From assembly GCA_963510375.1 (NCBI GenBank), contig CAUPES010000003.1:44902-108901 (forward strand): a stretch of 64,000 nucleotides of DNA. Reading direction: 5' to 3'. Positions 8,783-16,852 of the stretch are shown here, piece by piece. Within the stretch, counting starts at the first letter, position 1. Every line of letters starts with the position of its first letter. Source of the DNA: Fastidiosipila sp963510375. Lineage in GTDB: Bacteria > Bacillota > Clostridia > Saccharofermentanales > Fastidiosipilaceae. Under the pieces are notes generated by a model. That model ran no database searches. It was not told the origin of the DNA and worked only from the letters and a program-made list of their open reading frames with translations. The position numbers were made by a program, and so were the translations under genes.

Positions 8783-9073
8783 CTAGATACTTGTGATTCT
8801 TACGCTTGTATATGCTTGACGATGACCTTGGGTTCTACGGTATCTCTTCTTAGGTTTGTATTTGAAAACTCTAATTTTTTTACCTCTACCGTGTTTTACG
8901 ATTTCAGCTTTTACGCTAGCTGCTTTGCCTAATTTAATACCAGACTCATCTGCAACTGCCAAAGTCTCCAATTCAACTGTATCACCTACTTCACCTTCTA
9001 GTTTCTCTAGGTATACAACTTGACCTTCTTCTACGCGGTATTGTTTACCGCCACTACGAATTACTGCGTACAT
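8783..9073 (-). CDS. rplU: 50S ribosomal protein L21
   Basis: 96 residues, a typical L21: MYAVIRSGGKQYRV at the start and the basic C-terminal block KYKPKKRYRRTQGHRQ that contacts 23S rRNA. It is the first gene of the rplU-prp-rpmA operon, with SD AGGGAGG and a strong promoter and a structured leader upstream. Confidence 0.98.
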   Translation of the reverse strand: MYAVIRSGGKQYRVEEGQVVYLEKLEGEVGDTVELETLAVADESGIKLGKAASVKAEIVKHGRGKKIRVFKYKPKKRYRRTQGHRQAYTSVRITSI

Positions 9074-9160
9074 ATCTGTCCTCCCTTATTATTTTGGGGC
9101 TCGCTTCGACAGGTAATCTTCTAAAATTAAAGATATTTAGGACCTGGAAAATGCGGCACT
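9074..9160 (-). promoter_or_regulatory. Structured 5' leader of rplU (candidate L21 autoregulatory leader)
   Basis: The ~85-base untranslated leader can fold: CAGGT near its 5' end pairs with ACCTG near position 9100, closing over a TCTT-loop-AGAAGA hairpin. Firmicutes rplU leaders are known to bind L21 for feedback control. I see the pairing, but I have not matched it base by base to the known L21 leader model. The 9074-9403 gap otherwise holds only this leader, the rplU promoter and the region upstream of the divergent SanA-like gene. Confidence 0.5.
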
Positions 9161-9165
9161 GATAA

Positions 9166-9194
9166 AAGTTACCAAAAAGAACTCGATAAGTCAA
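9166..9194 (-). promoter_or_regulatory. Promoter of rplU-prp-rpmA
   Basis: On the minus strand TTGACT and TAACTT are separated by exactly 17 bases, about 93 bases before the rplU ATG. Confidence 0.75.
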
Positions 9195-9403
9195 GCACTT
9201 ACGGTACTTTTTGAAAAATTTTTATTTAGAACATTATACTACTCTTTGGAAACGGTCGCGGGAACTTATTTTTCTTGGAATAAGCTTTCACAAAATATTT
9301 AACAAAAATTTGCATCTAACTTCCTTATAATAAAAGTCAAAATATTTGCGCACTTTACTTATTTCTTATATAAAGTGCTAGCTCAACAAAAGAAGTCAAA
9401 AAC

Positions 9404-10120
9404 ATGAAAAACAATAATCTTTTTTACAAACTAACTAGACGTACGCTTAAGCTAATTACTATTTTGTTTATACTGCTTTTGATATTTATTGCTGCAAATG
9501 TTTTCATAAACTTACATGTTATCTCAAGTACCCAAGAGCAAATTTATTCACCTAATAAGATAAACGAAAATATTACAAACAAAATTTCCCCACAAGCTAT
9601 AGTCGTCTATGGAGCTGGTATTTATAAAGATAAACCTAGCCCATTTTTGCAAGAACGTCTTGATACTGCTATTGAGCTATATAAAAAAGGTGTAGCACCA
9701 AAGATTATCATGTCAGGCGACCATACCGGTGAGCATAACGAGCCTAAGGTCATGAAAAATTATGCCATTAGCCAAGGTGTTCCAAGTAAGGATATTTTCA
9801 TGGATCATCATGGTTACAACTCTTACGCCACTACTCTGAGAGCCAAGGAAGTTTTCCAAATCAAACGGACTGTTTTTGTCACCCACAAATATCACCTATA
9901 TAGAACTCTATATATTGCTAATTCACTTGGAATAAATGCAATTGGAGTACCTTGCGATTCTCACAAACATCCAAGTACAACTACACCTCTTTGGCAATTG
10001 CGTGAAATTTTCGGTCGCACTAAAGATTATCTTCTCTCAAAAATACAACCGAATTTACATATCAAGAGTCAGCCAATAGAGCTTAACTCAAATGGTGACA
10101 TTACAAACGAAACTAATTAG
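9404..10120 (+). CDS. SanA/YdcF-like DUF218 membrane-anchored protein
   Basis: 238 residues. One N-terminal membrane segment (about 16-38) anchors an extracytoplasmic DUF218 domain: AIVVYGAGIY near 65, RLDTAIELYKKG, KIIMSGDH near 104, and TVFVTHKYHLYR near 160. These match SanA/YdcF proteins, which are linked to envelope integrity and vancomycin tolerance; the reaction is not established. The 40-residue tail is low in conservation. It is transcribed toward the HAD gene (14-base convergent gap) from a TATAAT-bearing region near 9325. Confidence 0.85.
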   Translation: MKNNNLFYKLTRRTLKLITILFILLLIFIAANVFINLHVISSTQEQIYSPNKINENITNKISPQAIVVYGAGIYKDKPSPFLQERLDTAIELYKKGVAPKIIMSGDHTGEHNEPKVMKNYAISQGVPSKDIFMDHHGYNSYATTLRAKEVFQIKRTVFVTHKYHLYRTLYIANSLGINAIGVPCDSHKHPSTTTPLWQLREIFGRTKDYLLSKIQPNLHIKSQPIELNSNGDITNETN

Positions 10121-10134
10121 CAGTATGAACAAGT

Positions 10135-10842
10135 CTAGCAGTATGTTTTTGTGCAATTATTATCTCGTAGCAACTCAAGAAGTTTTATTGGGTTTTCGAT
10201 AATAATATCTGCACCATTTTCTGCTAAGACTTCTGCATTTCTATACCCCCACTCTGCACCAATCCCATATGCATCAGAGTTCACAGCGGTTTTAACATCT
10301 GTATCTGAATCACCGATCAAAATTGTTTCTTCAGGAGCTATCTGTAATTCTTCTAGCGCTTCGTAATAATAGGAAGGGTCTGGTTTTAGCTGTTTCTCAG
10401 GGTTGTCCCCTAAAACTTTCACGAAAATTCCTGGATAGAAATGCTGCACAATCTCTTTTGCTAAGATCTCATTCTTATTGGTAAGCACCATTAATGTTTT
10501 GCCTTGTTCTCTGAACTCCTCTATAAGCTCACTAATACCATCATATTCAACTGAGTAATCCCAAAGATGTTCTGCATAATAATCATTAAATATTCCTACT
10601 AATTTATTGAACTCCTCTTCACTTACAGAATCAGGCAAAGCTCTTTCAATCAGCTTTGGAATACCATTTCCAACAAATCTCCTCACCTCATCTAAAGATC
10701 TTGTAGGATATCCAGATACTTCTAACGTATGGTTACATGCATAAGCTAAGTCATCTATTGTGTTTAATAGAGTACCGTCTAAATCAAAAGCTATTAATTT
10801 TGCATTTTTTACTGCTGCTCTAAGTTCTTCTACTTTTACCAT
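10135..10842 (-). CDS. HAD-family phosphatase, phosphoglycolate phosphatase-like
   Basis: 235 residues with the four HAD motifs: DLDGT (residues 20-24, the nucleophile and acid Asp pair), VLTNKN near 125, a Lys in the PEKQLKPD segment, and GDSDTDVKTAVNS near 185. A helical C1 cap lies between motifs I and II. This layout fits Gph/PpaX-type phosphatases; the exact substrate cannot be told from sequence. Convergent with the SanA-like gene, divergent from nadE. Confidence 0.85.
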   Translation of the reverse strand: MVKVEELRAAVKNAKLIAFDLDGTLLNTIDDLAYACNHTLEVSGYPTRSLDEVRRFVGNGIPKLIERALPDSVSEEEFNKLVGIFNDYYAEHLWDYSVEYDGISELIEEFREQGKTLMVLTNKNEILAKEIVQHFYPGIFVKVLGDNPEKQLKPDPSYYYEALEELQIAPEETILIGDSDTDVKTAVNSDAYGIGAEWGYRNAEVLAENGADIIIENPIKLLELLRDNNCTKTYC

Positions 10843-10990
10843 CCAAACTCTCCTAAAATAATGAACCTTTCAACTTTGAGTTTTTAACACTTTTATTACG
10901 AATAATCTTAATATAACAGAGATATTGCAATTTCTCGAATTATCTTTATGCAGTATAATTGTAATTGATATAAATAAAAGGAGTATATTT

Positions 10991-12997
10991 ATGGTCAATA
11001 ATAACTTTATCAATGTATCTGCCGCCGCTCCTAAATTAGCACTTGCAGATATCAAGAAAAATGTTGCAAATCACAAAGACATGATTAGTAAAGCAGCCGA
11101 ACGAGGGAACAATATATTAGTCTTTCCTGAATTGAGTTTGACGGGAACAACTGTGGGAGATCTGTTCCTACAAGGTAGTTTCTTAGACTCAGCTTATTTG
11201 GGTTTAATAGAGCTTGCTAAATATACCGCCAATTATAGCGATCTATTTGTTGTGGTTGGTTTACCTCTGCAAGTATCAGGTAGGACATATAATGTTGCTG
11301 CTTCCCTTTTAAATGGTGAAATACTCGGTTTTACTCCAAAGTATAAACTAAACGATTATGATAACTACCAAGAATCTCGCTATTTTACTCCTCTTAACCT
11401 AGAGGCTGAAGAGATTTTTACCAATGACGGACATTTATTTAGCTACTCACCTTATTCCTTATGTGATAAAAATTCATCTAGATACGTGAATATAAGTATT
11501 GTTGTTGGTAGCGATATTGATTCTCCTGAAGTTTTAAGCGAAGTTGAAAGCTCTAAATCAGATATTATTATTAATCCAAACGCTGAAGCTGAATTACTTT
11601 TCTCAGAAAACACACGTACCGAAAAAATTACACAAAAGAGTGCTAATACCAAAACTGCTATTATTTCTGCTTATACAGGCAGTGGAGAATCTTCTAGTCA
11701 TTATATCTACCAAGGTGCAGGGATAATCTCTGAACTAGGAGAAAATCTCATTGAGAGTAAAGAAACTTTCAACAATGACGCACCAGTGTTAGCTGAAGCC
11801 TTAATCAGCCTCATTCCAATTAGATTTTCTAAAAGAAAAACCAAAGCTAATTTAAGTTCAAATTACGCAACTTATGCAGAACTAATTTTCACTGACCCTA
11901 AATTCAGCAGATTAGGAACTAAACGTTATCCATTTGTCAGAACGGACGATATTAGAAAATTCGATAAAAATAATAAAGATATAAAAGATCTTTTTGATCG
12001 CTGTATAAATCTCCAGGCAGCTGGACTAGCAAGAAGAATTAAGCAAATTCATGCTCAAACCATGGTCATTGGCGTCTCTGGCGGTCTAGATTCTACTGTA
12101 GCTCTTCTCGTTTGTGATAGAGCAAGACAATTTCTAGGATTGAACAAAGATTCTATCATGGCAGTCACCATGCCGGGATTTGGTAGCAGTAAAGGTAGCA
12201 AGACCAATGCTGAACTTTTAACTGGAGCACTAGATATCAACCTCAAGGAGATCTCTATAGTTCCTGCAAGCACTCAACACTTAGAAGATATTGGTCATGA
12301 CATCAATATACGTGATTTAACCTATGAAAATGCACAGGCACGTGAGCGCACTCAAATATTAATGGATTTATCCAATAAGCATAACGGACTAGTTGTAGGT
12401 ACTGGAGATCTTAGTGAAATGGCTCTGGGGTGGTGTACTTATAACGGTGACCAGATGAGCATGTACGCAGTTAATTCTTCCTTGCCTAAAACTACAATGC
12501 GTTACCTATTAAATATAGCTTATGATAAATACAAGGAGAGCAACCCACAACTTGCCAAAGTACTTAACGATATAGTTACTGCACCTGTGAGCCCAGAGTT
12601 GCTTCCGCCCGACGCAGACGGCAATATTAGTCAAAAAACCGAAGAACAAATTGGATCTTACACACTACATGACTTTTTCTTATACCATTATTGCTACCGT
12701 GGCAATTCTATCGCTGATACTTTCTCTTTAGCCAAAGCAAATTTTGTACGCGAGAGCTCTGGCAATGAAAAAGAACAGATTTCTAGCATAACAACTACTG
12801 GTGAAACTTTTACGGAAGTAGAATTAAAAGCTACTTTCAAAACATTTATTCGTAGACTTTATACTCAACAATTCAAGCGCCAAGCCGCCCCAGATGCTCT
12901 TAAAATTACTGAGTTAGGTTTATCTGCAAGCGGAGACTTTCAAATTCCATCTGATCTAAACATCTCTATTTTCATGGATGAAATAAATAATTTATAG
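10991..12997 (+). CDS. nadE: NAD+ synthetase with N-terminal nitrilase-like (glutaminase) domain
   Basis: 668 residues from ATG 10991, chosen because AAGGAG lies nine bases upstream. Residues 1-300 are a nitrilase-type glutaminase domain; residues 330-668 are the synthetase with the PP-loop SGGLDS (363-368) and the GTGDLSEMALGW segment. It makes NAD+ from deamido-NAD+ and ATP. In the glutaminase domain Glu47 (FPELSLTG) and Lys117 (TPKYKL) are in place, but the strand that should carry the catalytic Cys (usually EICED) reads VVGSD, with Gly173 at that position. The synthetase half looks intact, so the enzyme may depend on free ammonia. It ends at a bidirectional terminator. Confidence 0.95.
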   Translation: MVNNNFINVSAAAPKLALADIKKNVANHKDMISKAAERGNNILVFPELSLTGTTVGDLFLQGSFLDSAYLGLIELAKYTANYSDLFVVVGLPLQVSGRTYNVAASLLNGEILGFTPKYKLNDYDNYQESRYFTPLNLEAEEIFTNDGHLFSYSPYSLCDKNSSRYVNISIVVGSDIDSPEVLSEVESSKSDIIINPNAEAELLFSENTRTEKITQKSANTKTAIISAYTGSGESSSHYIYQGAGIISELGENLIESKETFNNDAPVLAEALISLIPIRFSKRKTKANLSSNYATYAELIFTDPKFSRLGTKRYPFVRTDDIRKFDKNNKDIKDLFDRCINLQAAGLARRIKQIHAQTMVIGVSGGLDSTVALLVCDRARQFLGLNKDSIMAVTMPGFGSSKGSKTNAELLTGALDINLKEISIVPASTQHLEDIGHDINIRDLTYENAQARERTQILMDLSNKHNGLVVGTGDLSEMALGWCTYNGDQMSMYAVNSSLPKTTMRYLLNIAYDKYKESNPQLAKVLNDIVTAPVSPELLPPDADGNISQKTEEQIGSYTLHDFFLYHYCYRGNSIADTFSLAKANFVRESSGNEKEQISSITTTGETFTEVELKATFKTFIRRLYTQQFKRQAAPDALKITELGLSASGDFQIPSDLNISIFMDEINNL

Positions 12998-13023
12998 ACG
13001 ATGTTATCTGATTTTCGACAATA

Positions 13024-13057
13024 AAAAACTCGAGTTAACAAGGACTCGAGTTTTTAT
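13024..13057. terminator. Bidirectional terminator between nadE and PTS gene
   Basis: AAAAACTCGAG and CTCGAGTTTTT form an 11-bp perfect stem with a 10-base loop. T-runs follow on both strands, so it can serve both the plus-strand nadE and the convergent PTS gene. Confidence 0.85.
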
Positions 13058-13058
13058 T

Positions 13059-14573
13059 TTAATCATCTGTTTTCATTAGTTCTTCAATCTCAGCGTAGTA
13101 GATATTAGATTTTGCTCCATAGATCACTTGAACTCCGCCATCAACTTCCAATACGGCTACAGGTTTAGTTGATTCTAGCTTTGCTTTGTCCATTAGAGAG
13201 TTATCATGCAACTGTACTCTAAGTCTAGTCGCACATGCTCGTATACTAGAAATATTATCTGCTGTACCCAAGCCTTCTAAGATGATTGCTGCAGTTTGCT
13301 TGATAGATTGCTCTGTTTCTCCATTATCTTTTGAACTTTCGCTAGACTCATTTTTTTCTAACTTTGAGCCCGGCAAATCAATCACATTTTTACTTAGTAC
13401 GAACCTAAACACCGTATAATATATAACTGTCCAGATAAGTCCTAGCGGAACTATCCTAATCCAATTTGTTTGTGAATTTCCTTGCAAAGGCCCAAAGATT
13501 AAGAAATCTATTACTCCACCTGAAAATGTATTCACAACTCGAATCTTCAGAAGATCTGTAAACATAAATGCTAGGCCATCTAATACTGAGTGAACTAAAT
13601 ATAACTTCGGCAATTTTGTCATAAATGTATATTCAATAGGTTCGGTGATTCCATTACTAAATGAAGCAATCGCTGCATCTTTATAGAACTTAGCGTTAGC
13701 TTTTCTATTCTCTTTTGGTATAGAGTGATACATTGCCAAAGCAGCAGCTGGCAAGCCAAACATCATAGTTGTGAAACGACCTGCAAAAAATCTCGTACCT
13801 TCAGTGAATAAACCCTTGAAGTTTGGATCTGCCAATTGAGCAAAGTATATATTTTGAGCACCAAACACATTCAAGTCTGCTATTGTCTCAGTCCCACCTA
13901 GAGCGCTGTACCAGAATAGCGGATATACCGCATGGTGAACTCCTACTCCACCTGACAATCTCAAGAGGAACCCATATAGGAATGTTCCCAACGCTCCCAA
14001 CTTATTAAACAAAGCACCAAGAATAACAAGACCTTGGTTAAAAATCGGCCAAATAAAATAAAAAACCACTCCCATCAATATTGCAGAAAGTGATGATATT
14101 ATAGGAATAAACCTACTCCCACCAAAAAAGCTTAGATATTGAGGCAACTGAATTTTTCTATATTTGTTATGTAAATATGCTACTAAAATTCCTAAGAAGA
14201 TTGCACCTATTACACCTGGATTAATGAGCTGATCTTTCCCACTTATTTGTATGGCTGCGTTTATAGTTCCTGTAAAAACCACATACGAACTGACAGCTGC
14301 AATTGCCGCAGTTCCTTGATCTCCATCAGCTAAACCTGTAGTAACTCCTACTGCAAATAACAAAGGTAAAAATGCAATAATCATTTTGCCTGCATTTAGC
14401 ATGAAGGCTAGAATTATTTGAACCCATTCTGCTTGCAAAAATGGTAAGACTGAAATAGCTGGTTCAGTACTCAGAGCACTCCCTAGCCCTAACAATAGAC
14501 CTGCTATCGGCAGAACTGATATTGGCAAAACAAAAGCCTGACCTAATTTAGAAAACTTTTTTAGCATACTCAC
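13059..14573 (-). CDS. PTS sugar transporter EIICB, glucose family
   Basis: 504 residues. The EIIC membrane domain (about 1-400) has the family segments HHAVYPLFWYSALGG, MMFGLPAAALAMYH and FSNGITEPIEYTF. A linker rich in Glu, Ser and Asn (about 405-425) leads to an EIIB domain whose phosphorylated Cys is in ACATRLRV (Cys447). No EIIA domain is fused or adjacent, so it must share an EIIA. It imports and phosphorylates a hexose; glucose is the best guess, with GlcNAc or a maltose-type sugar as alternatives. It is a single gene with its own neighbours on both sides; no antiterminator gene is nearby. Confidence 0.9.
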   Translation of the reverse strand: MSMLKKFSKLGQAFVLPISVLPIAGLLLGLGSALSTEPAISVLPFLQAEWVQIILAFMLNAGKMIIAFLPLLFAVGVTTGLADGDQGTAAIAAVSSYVVFTGTINAAIQISGKDQLINPGVIGAIFLGILVAYLHNKYRKIQLPQYLSFFGGSRFIPIISSLSAILMGVVFYFIWPIFNQGLVILGALFNKLGALGTFLYGFLLRLSGGVGVHHAVYPLFWYSALGGTETIADLNVFGAQNIYFAQLADPNFKGLFTEGTRFFAGRFTTMMFGLPAAALAMYHSIPKENRKANAKFYKDAAIASFSNGITEPIEYTFMTKLPKLYLVHSVLDGLAFMFTDLLKIRVVNTFSGGVIDFLIFGPLQGNSQTNWIRIVPLGLIWTVIYYTVFRFVLSKNVIDLPGSKLEKNESSESSKDNGETEQSIKQTAAIILEGLGTADNISSIRACATRLRVQLHDNSLMDKAKLESTKPVAVLEVDGGVQVIYGAKSNIYYAEIEELMKTDD

Positions 14574-14663
14574 TCCTAATTTTTAATTCGCTGTATATAT
14601 TTAAGCGTAATTTTATTTTTATCTCAAGTAAATATGCTTTGTTAATCAGCAGCGAATTTATTT

Positions 14664-15278
14664 TTATTTTTTAACTCTCAAAATCCTATCATACAATGGT
14701 GCTAATAGTACGAAAACTACTAACGTACACACCGTCTCAACGATGAAATCTTTACCATTTACCAAGATTGAGTTTAAGACTGGGGATACTCCCTCTGGTG
14801 CATATTGACCCCAGAACCAGAACCCTGCTATAAAATGAAAAATATAGCGAGCAAATGAGCCAATAAATGTTGCCACAAATCCGTAAATTATAGTTTTGAC
14901 TTTTGCCCCTTCTGTATAAAGAGTTTTCTGAACTGGTGCTCTGAATAAACCTGCGAGTCCAACTGCACTAAATGCAAATATATACTCAACTATTACTTGA
15001 ATTGCTCCAACAACTGTAGCCTCACCCAATAATATTTGTAAAACTCCCCACAAAAGTCCACCAAGAACACCTGGAAATACACCTCGTCTCAACGCTAGTA
15101 TGATTACCGGCAACATCTTGAAATTTATTTTCATACCGCCAATACTAGGAATAAAATAGTCCAATGCCATTGAGAGAGCTGCAAACAAAGCAATTTCAAC
15201 AATAGTTGTAATCCTATTCTTACGTTGTTCAACTAAATTTTGTACCGAATTCACATTTGAATTATTATATCTTTTCAT
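14664..15278 (-). CDS. thiT: Thiamine ECF transporter S component ThiT
   Basis: 204 residues with about six membrane segments and the ThiT features: ALFAALSMALDYFIP, GGMKINFKMLPV, the RRGVFPGVLGGLLWGVLQ segment and the aromatic-rich RYIFHFIAGFWFWGQYAP that forms the thiamine pocket. It works with a shared ECF energising module encoded elsewhere. A TPP riboswitch directly upstream confirms the substrate. Start ATG 15278 has a CAAGGAG SD that is itself part of the switch. Confidence 0.96.
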   Translation of the reverse strand: MKRYNNSNVNSVQNLVEQRKNRITTIVEIALFAALSMALDYFIPSIGGMKINFKMLPVIILALRRGVFPGVLGGLLWGVLQILLGEATVVGAIQVIVEYIFAFSAVGLAGLFRAPVQKTLYTEGAKVKTIIYGFVATFIGSFARYIFHFIAGFWFWGQYAPEGVSPVLNSILVNGKDFIVETVCTLVVFVLLAPLYDRILRVKK

Positions 15279-15282
15279 AAAA

Positions 15283-15470
15283 ACTCCTTGCTATCAATTA
15301 TTCAAACAAGGAGAGCCATTCTTAGTATCCGAGAACACAAATCAGCTAAAATGCCTTAGTGTTATATCTTAACTAATTAAATCTTATTCCAAACAATCTC
15401 GCCGCGAGCTTTATCTCGATCCGATATTGAGGGTATTTCTCAGCCTAAGCACCCCTTTGTTCAAATAAAC
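15283..15470 (-). promoter_or_regulatory. TPP riboswitch controlling thiT, translational type
   Basis: The aptamer (about 15390-15470) has the thi-box hallmarks: GGGGTGC...GGCTGAGA...ACCC on the 5' side, then GGATC-GAG-ATAAAG-CTC-GCG, matching the usual TGATC-TGG-ATAATG-CCA-GCG. P1 can form from AACAA and TTGTT. Downstream, CTCCTTG (15307-15313) is perfectly complementary to the SD CAAGGAG (15284-15290), forming a sequestering hairpin. The 5' P1 strand can pair with the same anti-SD region instead (see findings), giving a mutually exclusive switch. TPP binding should therefore block translation of thiT. Confidence 0.93.
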
Positions 15471-15480
15471 TATTTATTCC

Positions 15481-15509
15481 AAAGTACAGCTTTAGTAGGC
15501 TTAAGTCAA
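15481..15509 (-). promoter_or_regulatory. Promoter of thiT riboswitch transcript
   Basis: On the minus strand TTGACT and TACTTT are separated by 17 bases; the aptamer begins about 10 bases after the -10 element. Confidence 0.7.
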
Positions 15510-15535
15510 CTCATAGATTAAATTATGTTGTTTCC

Positions 15536-15577
15536 AAGCAAAAATGTCATATATAAGTGTCAAGCAAATATGTCACC
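15536..15577. repeat. Two AAGCAAAWATGTCA repeats, 26-bp period (IS21-type end remnant)
   Basis: AAGCAAAAATGTCA at 15536 and AAGCAAATATGTCA at 15562 are spaced 26 bases apart. A related pair with the same 26-base spacing is found at the right edge of the window. This arrangement resembles the multiple terminal repeats of IS21-family elements. No transposase gene is nearby, so this would be an orphan end. The 15279-15642 gap is otherwise filled by the riboswitch and its promoter. Confidence 0.5.
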
Positions 15578-15642
15578 CATAAATTAAAATAAGGGATTGA
15601 AAAATATTTAAATAGCAAAAGTATTAAAAAAATGAAATCACT

Positions 15643-16542
15643 CTAACCATTATAGGGATCTATATGTACAGTAATGTTCATGCCATACACTCGGTAAAAT
15701 TTTTCTTTGACGTCTTCAGAAATAACATGAGCTTCTTCAATACTCAAACTTTTATCTACTTCTATATGTACACTTGCGAATAGATGTTCTGGACCATATT
15801 CATGTATCTCCCAATCATGCACACCCTTAACACCTTCTAACGACAGCACAAAATCTGTATACTCATCTATTTCCGCATCACTTGAACTAATACCAATAAT
15901 GGGACTTATCATATCTTTTACTAACTCTAGACCACTCCAGAGAATATAAATAGCAAGAGCAACAGTTATATAACCGTCTAAATTTATTTTCGTATAAAAG
16001 CTAATTACCAATGCTACCAAGACTCCAAAACTTACCAAAGCATCATTGAAACTATCTTGCGCTACTGCTACAAGCGTTTGAGAATTAATTTTTTTAGCGC
16101 CTTTTTGATAAAAGTTCATCATCCACGCTTTTACAATTATACCTATGATCATAACAACAATTAATATTGGAGAAAGTTTAAAATCTTGAGGGTTAAAGAT
16201 TTTGAGCACACCGTTCCTCAATATTTCTACACCAACAACAAATATTAAAATTGAAATTAATAAACCTGAAAGATATTCATAACGGCCATGGCCATATGGA
16301 TGTGCCTTGTCTGCTGACATTCCAGCAAGTTTAAAGCCGACTAGACTTATAATACTAGAAGAAAAATCCATTAAGTTATTAATAGCATCTGCAACAACAG
16401 AGTGAGAGTTGCTCAAGATACCAGCTACTAGTTTGATCAGAAATAAAAAGAAATTTAAAAGTAAACCTGTTAAGCTGATTTTCTTCCCACTTTCAATTCT
16501 AGATATTGACTGCCTTGCTTCTGCTCGTACAAATTTTCCCAT
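15643..16542 (-). CDS. Cation diffusion facilitator (CDF) family metal exporter
   Basis: About 299 residues. The membrane domain has the CDF signature: NSHSVVADAINNLMD in the second segment and a HPYGHGRYEYLSG loop, then a paired site near QDSFNDALVSFG. A C-terminal cytoplasmic domain carries metal-binding His (HDWEIHEYGPEH, ASVHIEVD, VHIDPYNG). Likely exports Zn2+, Fe2+ or Mn2+. I place the start at ATG 16542 (MGKFVRAEARQ) because AGGAG lies 10 bases upstream; ATG 16563 has no SD. It has its own promoter. Confidence 0.9.
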   Translation of the reverse strand: MGKFVRAEARQSISRIESGKKISLTGLLLNFFLFLIKLVAGILSNSHSVVADAINNLMDFSSSIISLVGFKLAGMSADKAHPYGHGRYEYLSGLLISILIFVVGVEILRNGVLKIFNPQDFKLSPILIVVMIIGIIVKAWMMNFYQKGAKKINSQTLVAVAQDSFNDALVSFGVLVALVISFYTKINLDGYITVALAIYILWSGLELVKDMISPIIGISSSDAEIDEYTDFVLSLEGVKGVHDWEIHEYGPEHLFASVHIEVDKSLSIEEAHVISEDVKEKFYRVYGMNITVHIDPYNG

Positions 16543-16591
16543 TGGCATTCTCTCCTGATTCATAATTAAATTTTTATTAATAAGTGCAAAT

Positions 16592-16620
16592 ATTATAGTC
16601 TATTCATTCGCATTTGTTAA
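16592..16620 (-). promoter_or_regulatory. Promoter of the CDF exporter gene
   Basis: On the minus strand TTAACA and TATAAT are separated by 17 bases, about 50 bases before the proposed start. Confidence 0.65.
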
Positions 16621-16705
16621 GACCTTTTTGCGAACTAGCTTATTTTTTCAAGTCTATATATAAACTTTGAGGAATTTGCTTTCTTAAGTATATTTTAAGC
16701 CCAGT

Positions 16706-16741
16706 AAAAATAAAAAGCCTGCAACCATCGAGGTTACAGGC
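16706..16741 (-). terminator. Terminator after tRNA-Arg
   Basis: GCCTGTAACC and GGTTGCAGGC form a hairpin with a 5-base loop, followed by TTTTTATTTTTA on the minus strand. It is nearly identical to the terminator behind tRNA-Ser at 63.76 kb. Confidence 0.85.
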
Positions 16742-16746
16742 TAATA

Positions 16747-16823
16747 TGGTGTCCACGAGAGGAATCGAACCTCCGGCCTACGCTTTAGGAGAGCGTCGCT
16801 CTATCCTACTGAGCTACGTGGAC
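16747..16823 (-). tRNA. tRNA-Arg, anticodon CCT
   Basis: Full cloverleaf on the minus strand: acceptor GTCCACG/CGTGGAC, D-stem GCTC/GAGC, anticodon stem ACGCT/AGCGT with loop CTCCTAA (anticodon CCT, reads AGG), and T-arm GGAGG-TTCGATT-CCTCT. The CCA end is encoded. It follows the small membrane-protein gene at 16.85 kb by 29 bases and ends in a terminator. Confidence 0.96.
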
Positions 16824-16852
16824 ATTTTTCATTACTCCTTCAATTTTAATAA

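Noticed and set aside
10925..10990. Longer NadE start 22 codons upstream
   Set aside because: That start has no SD and would cover the promoter-like TATAAT; ATG 10991 has AAGGAG at good spacing.
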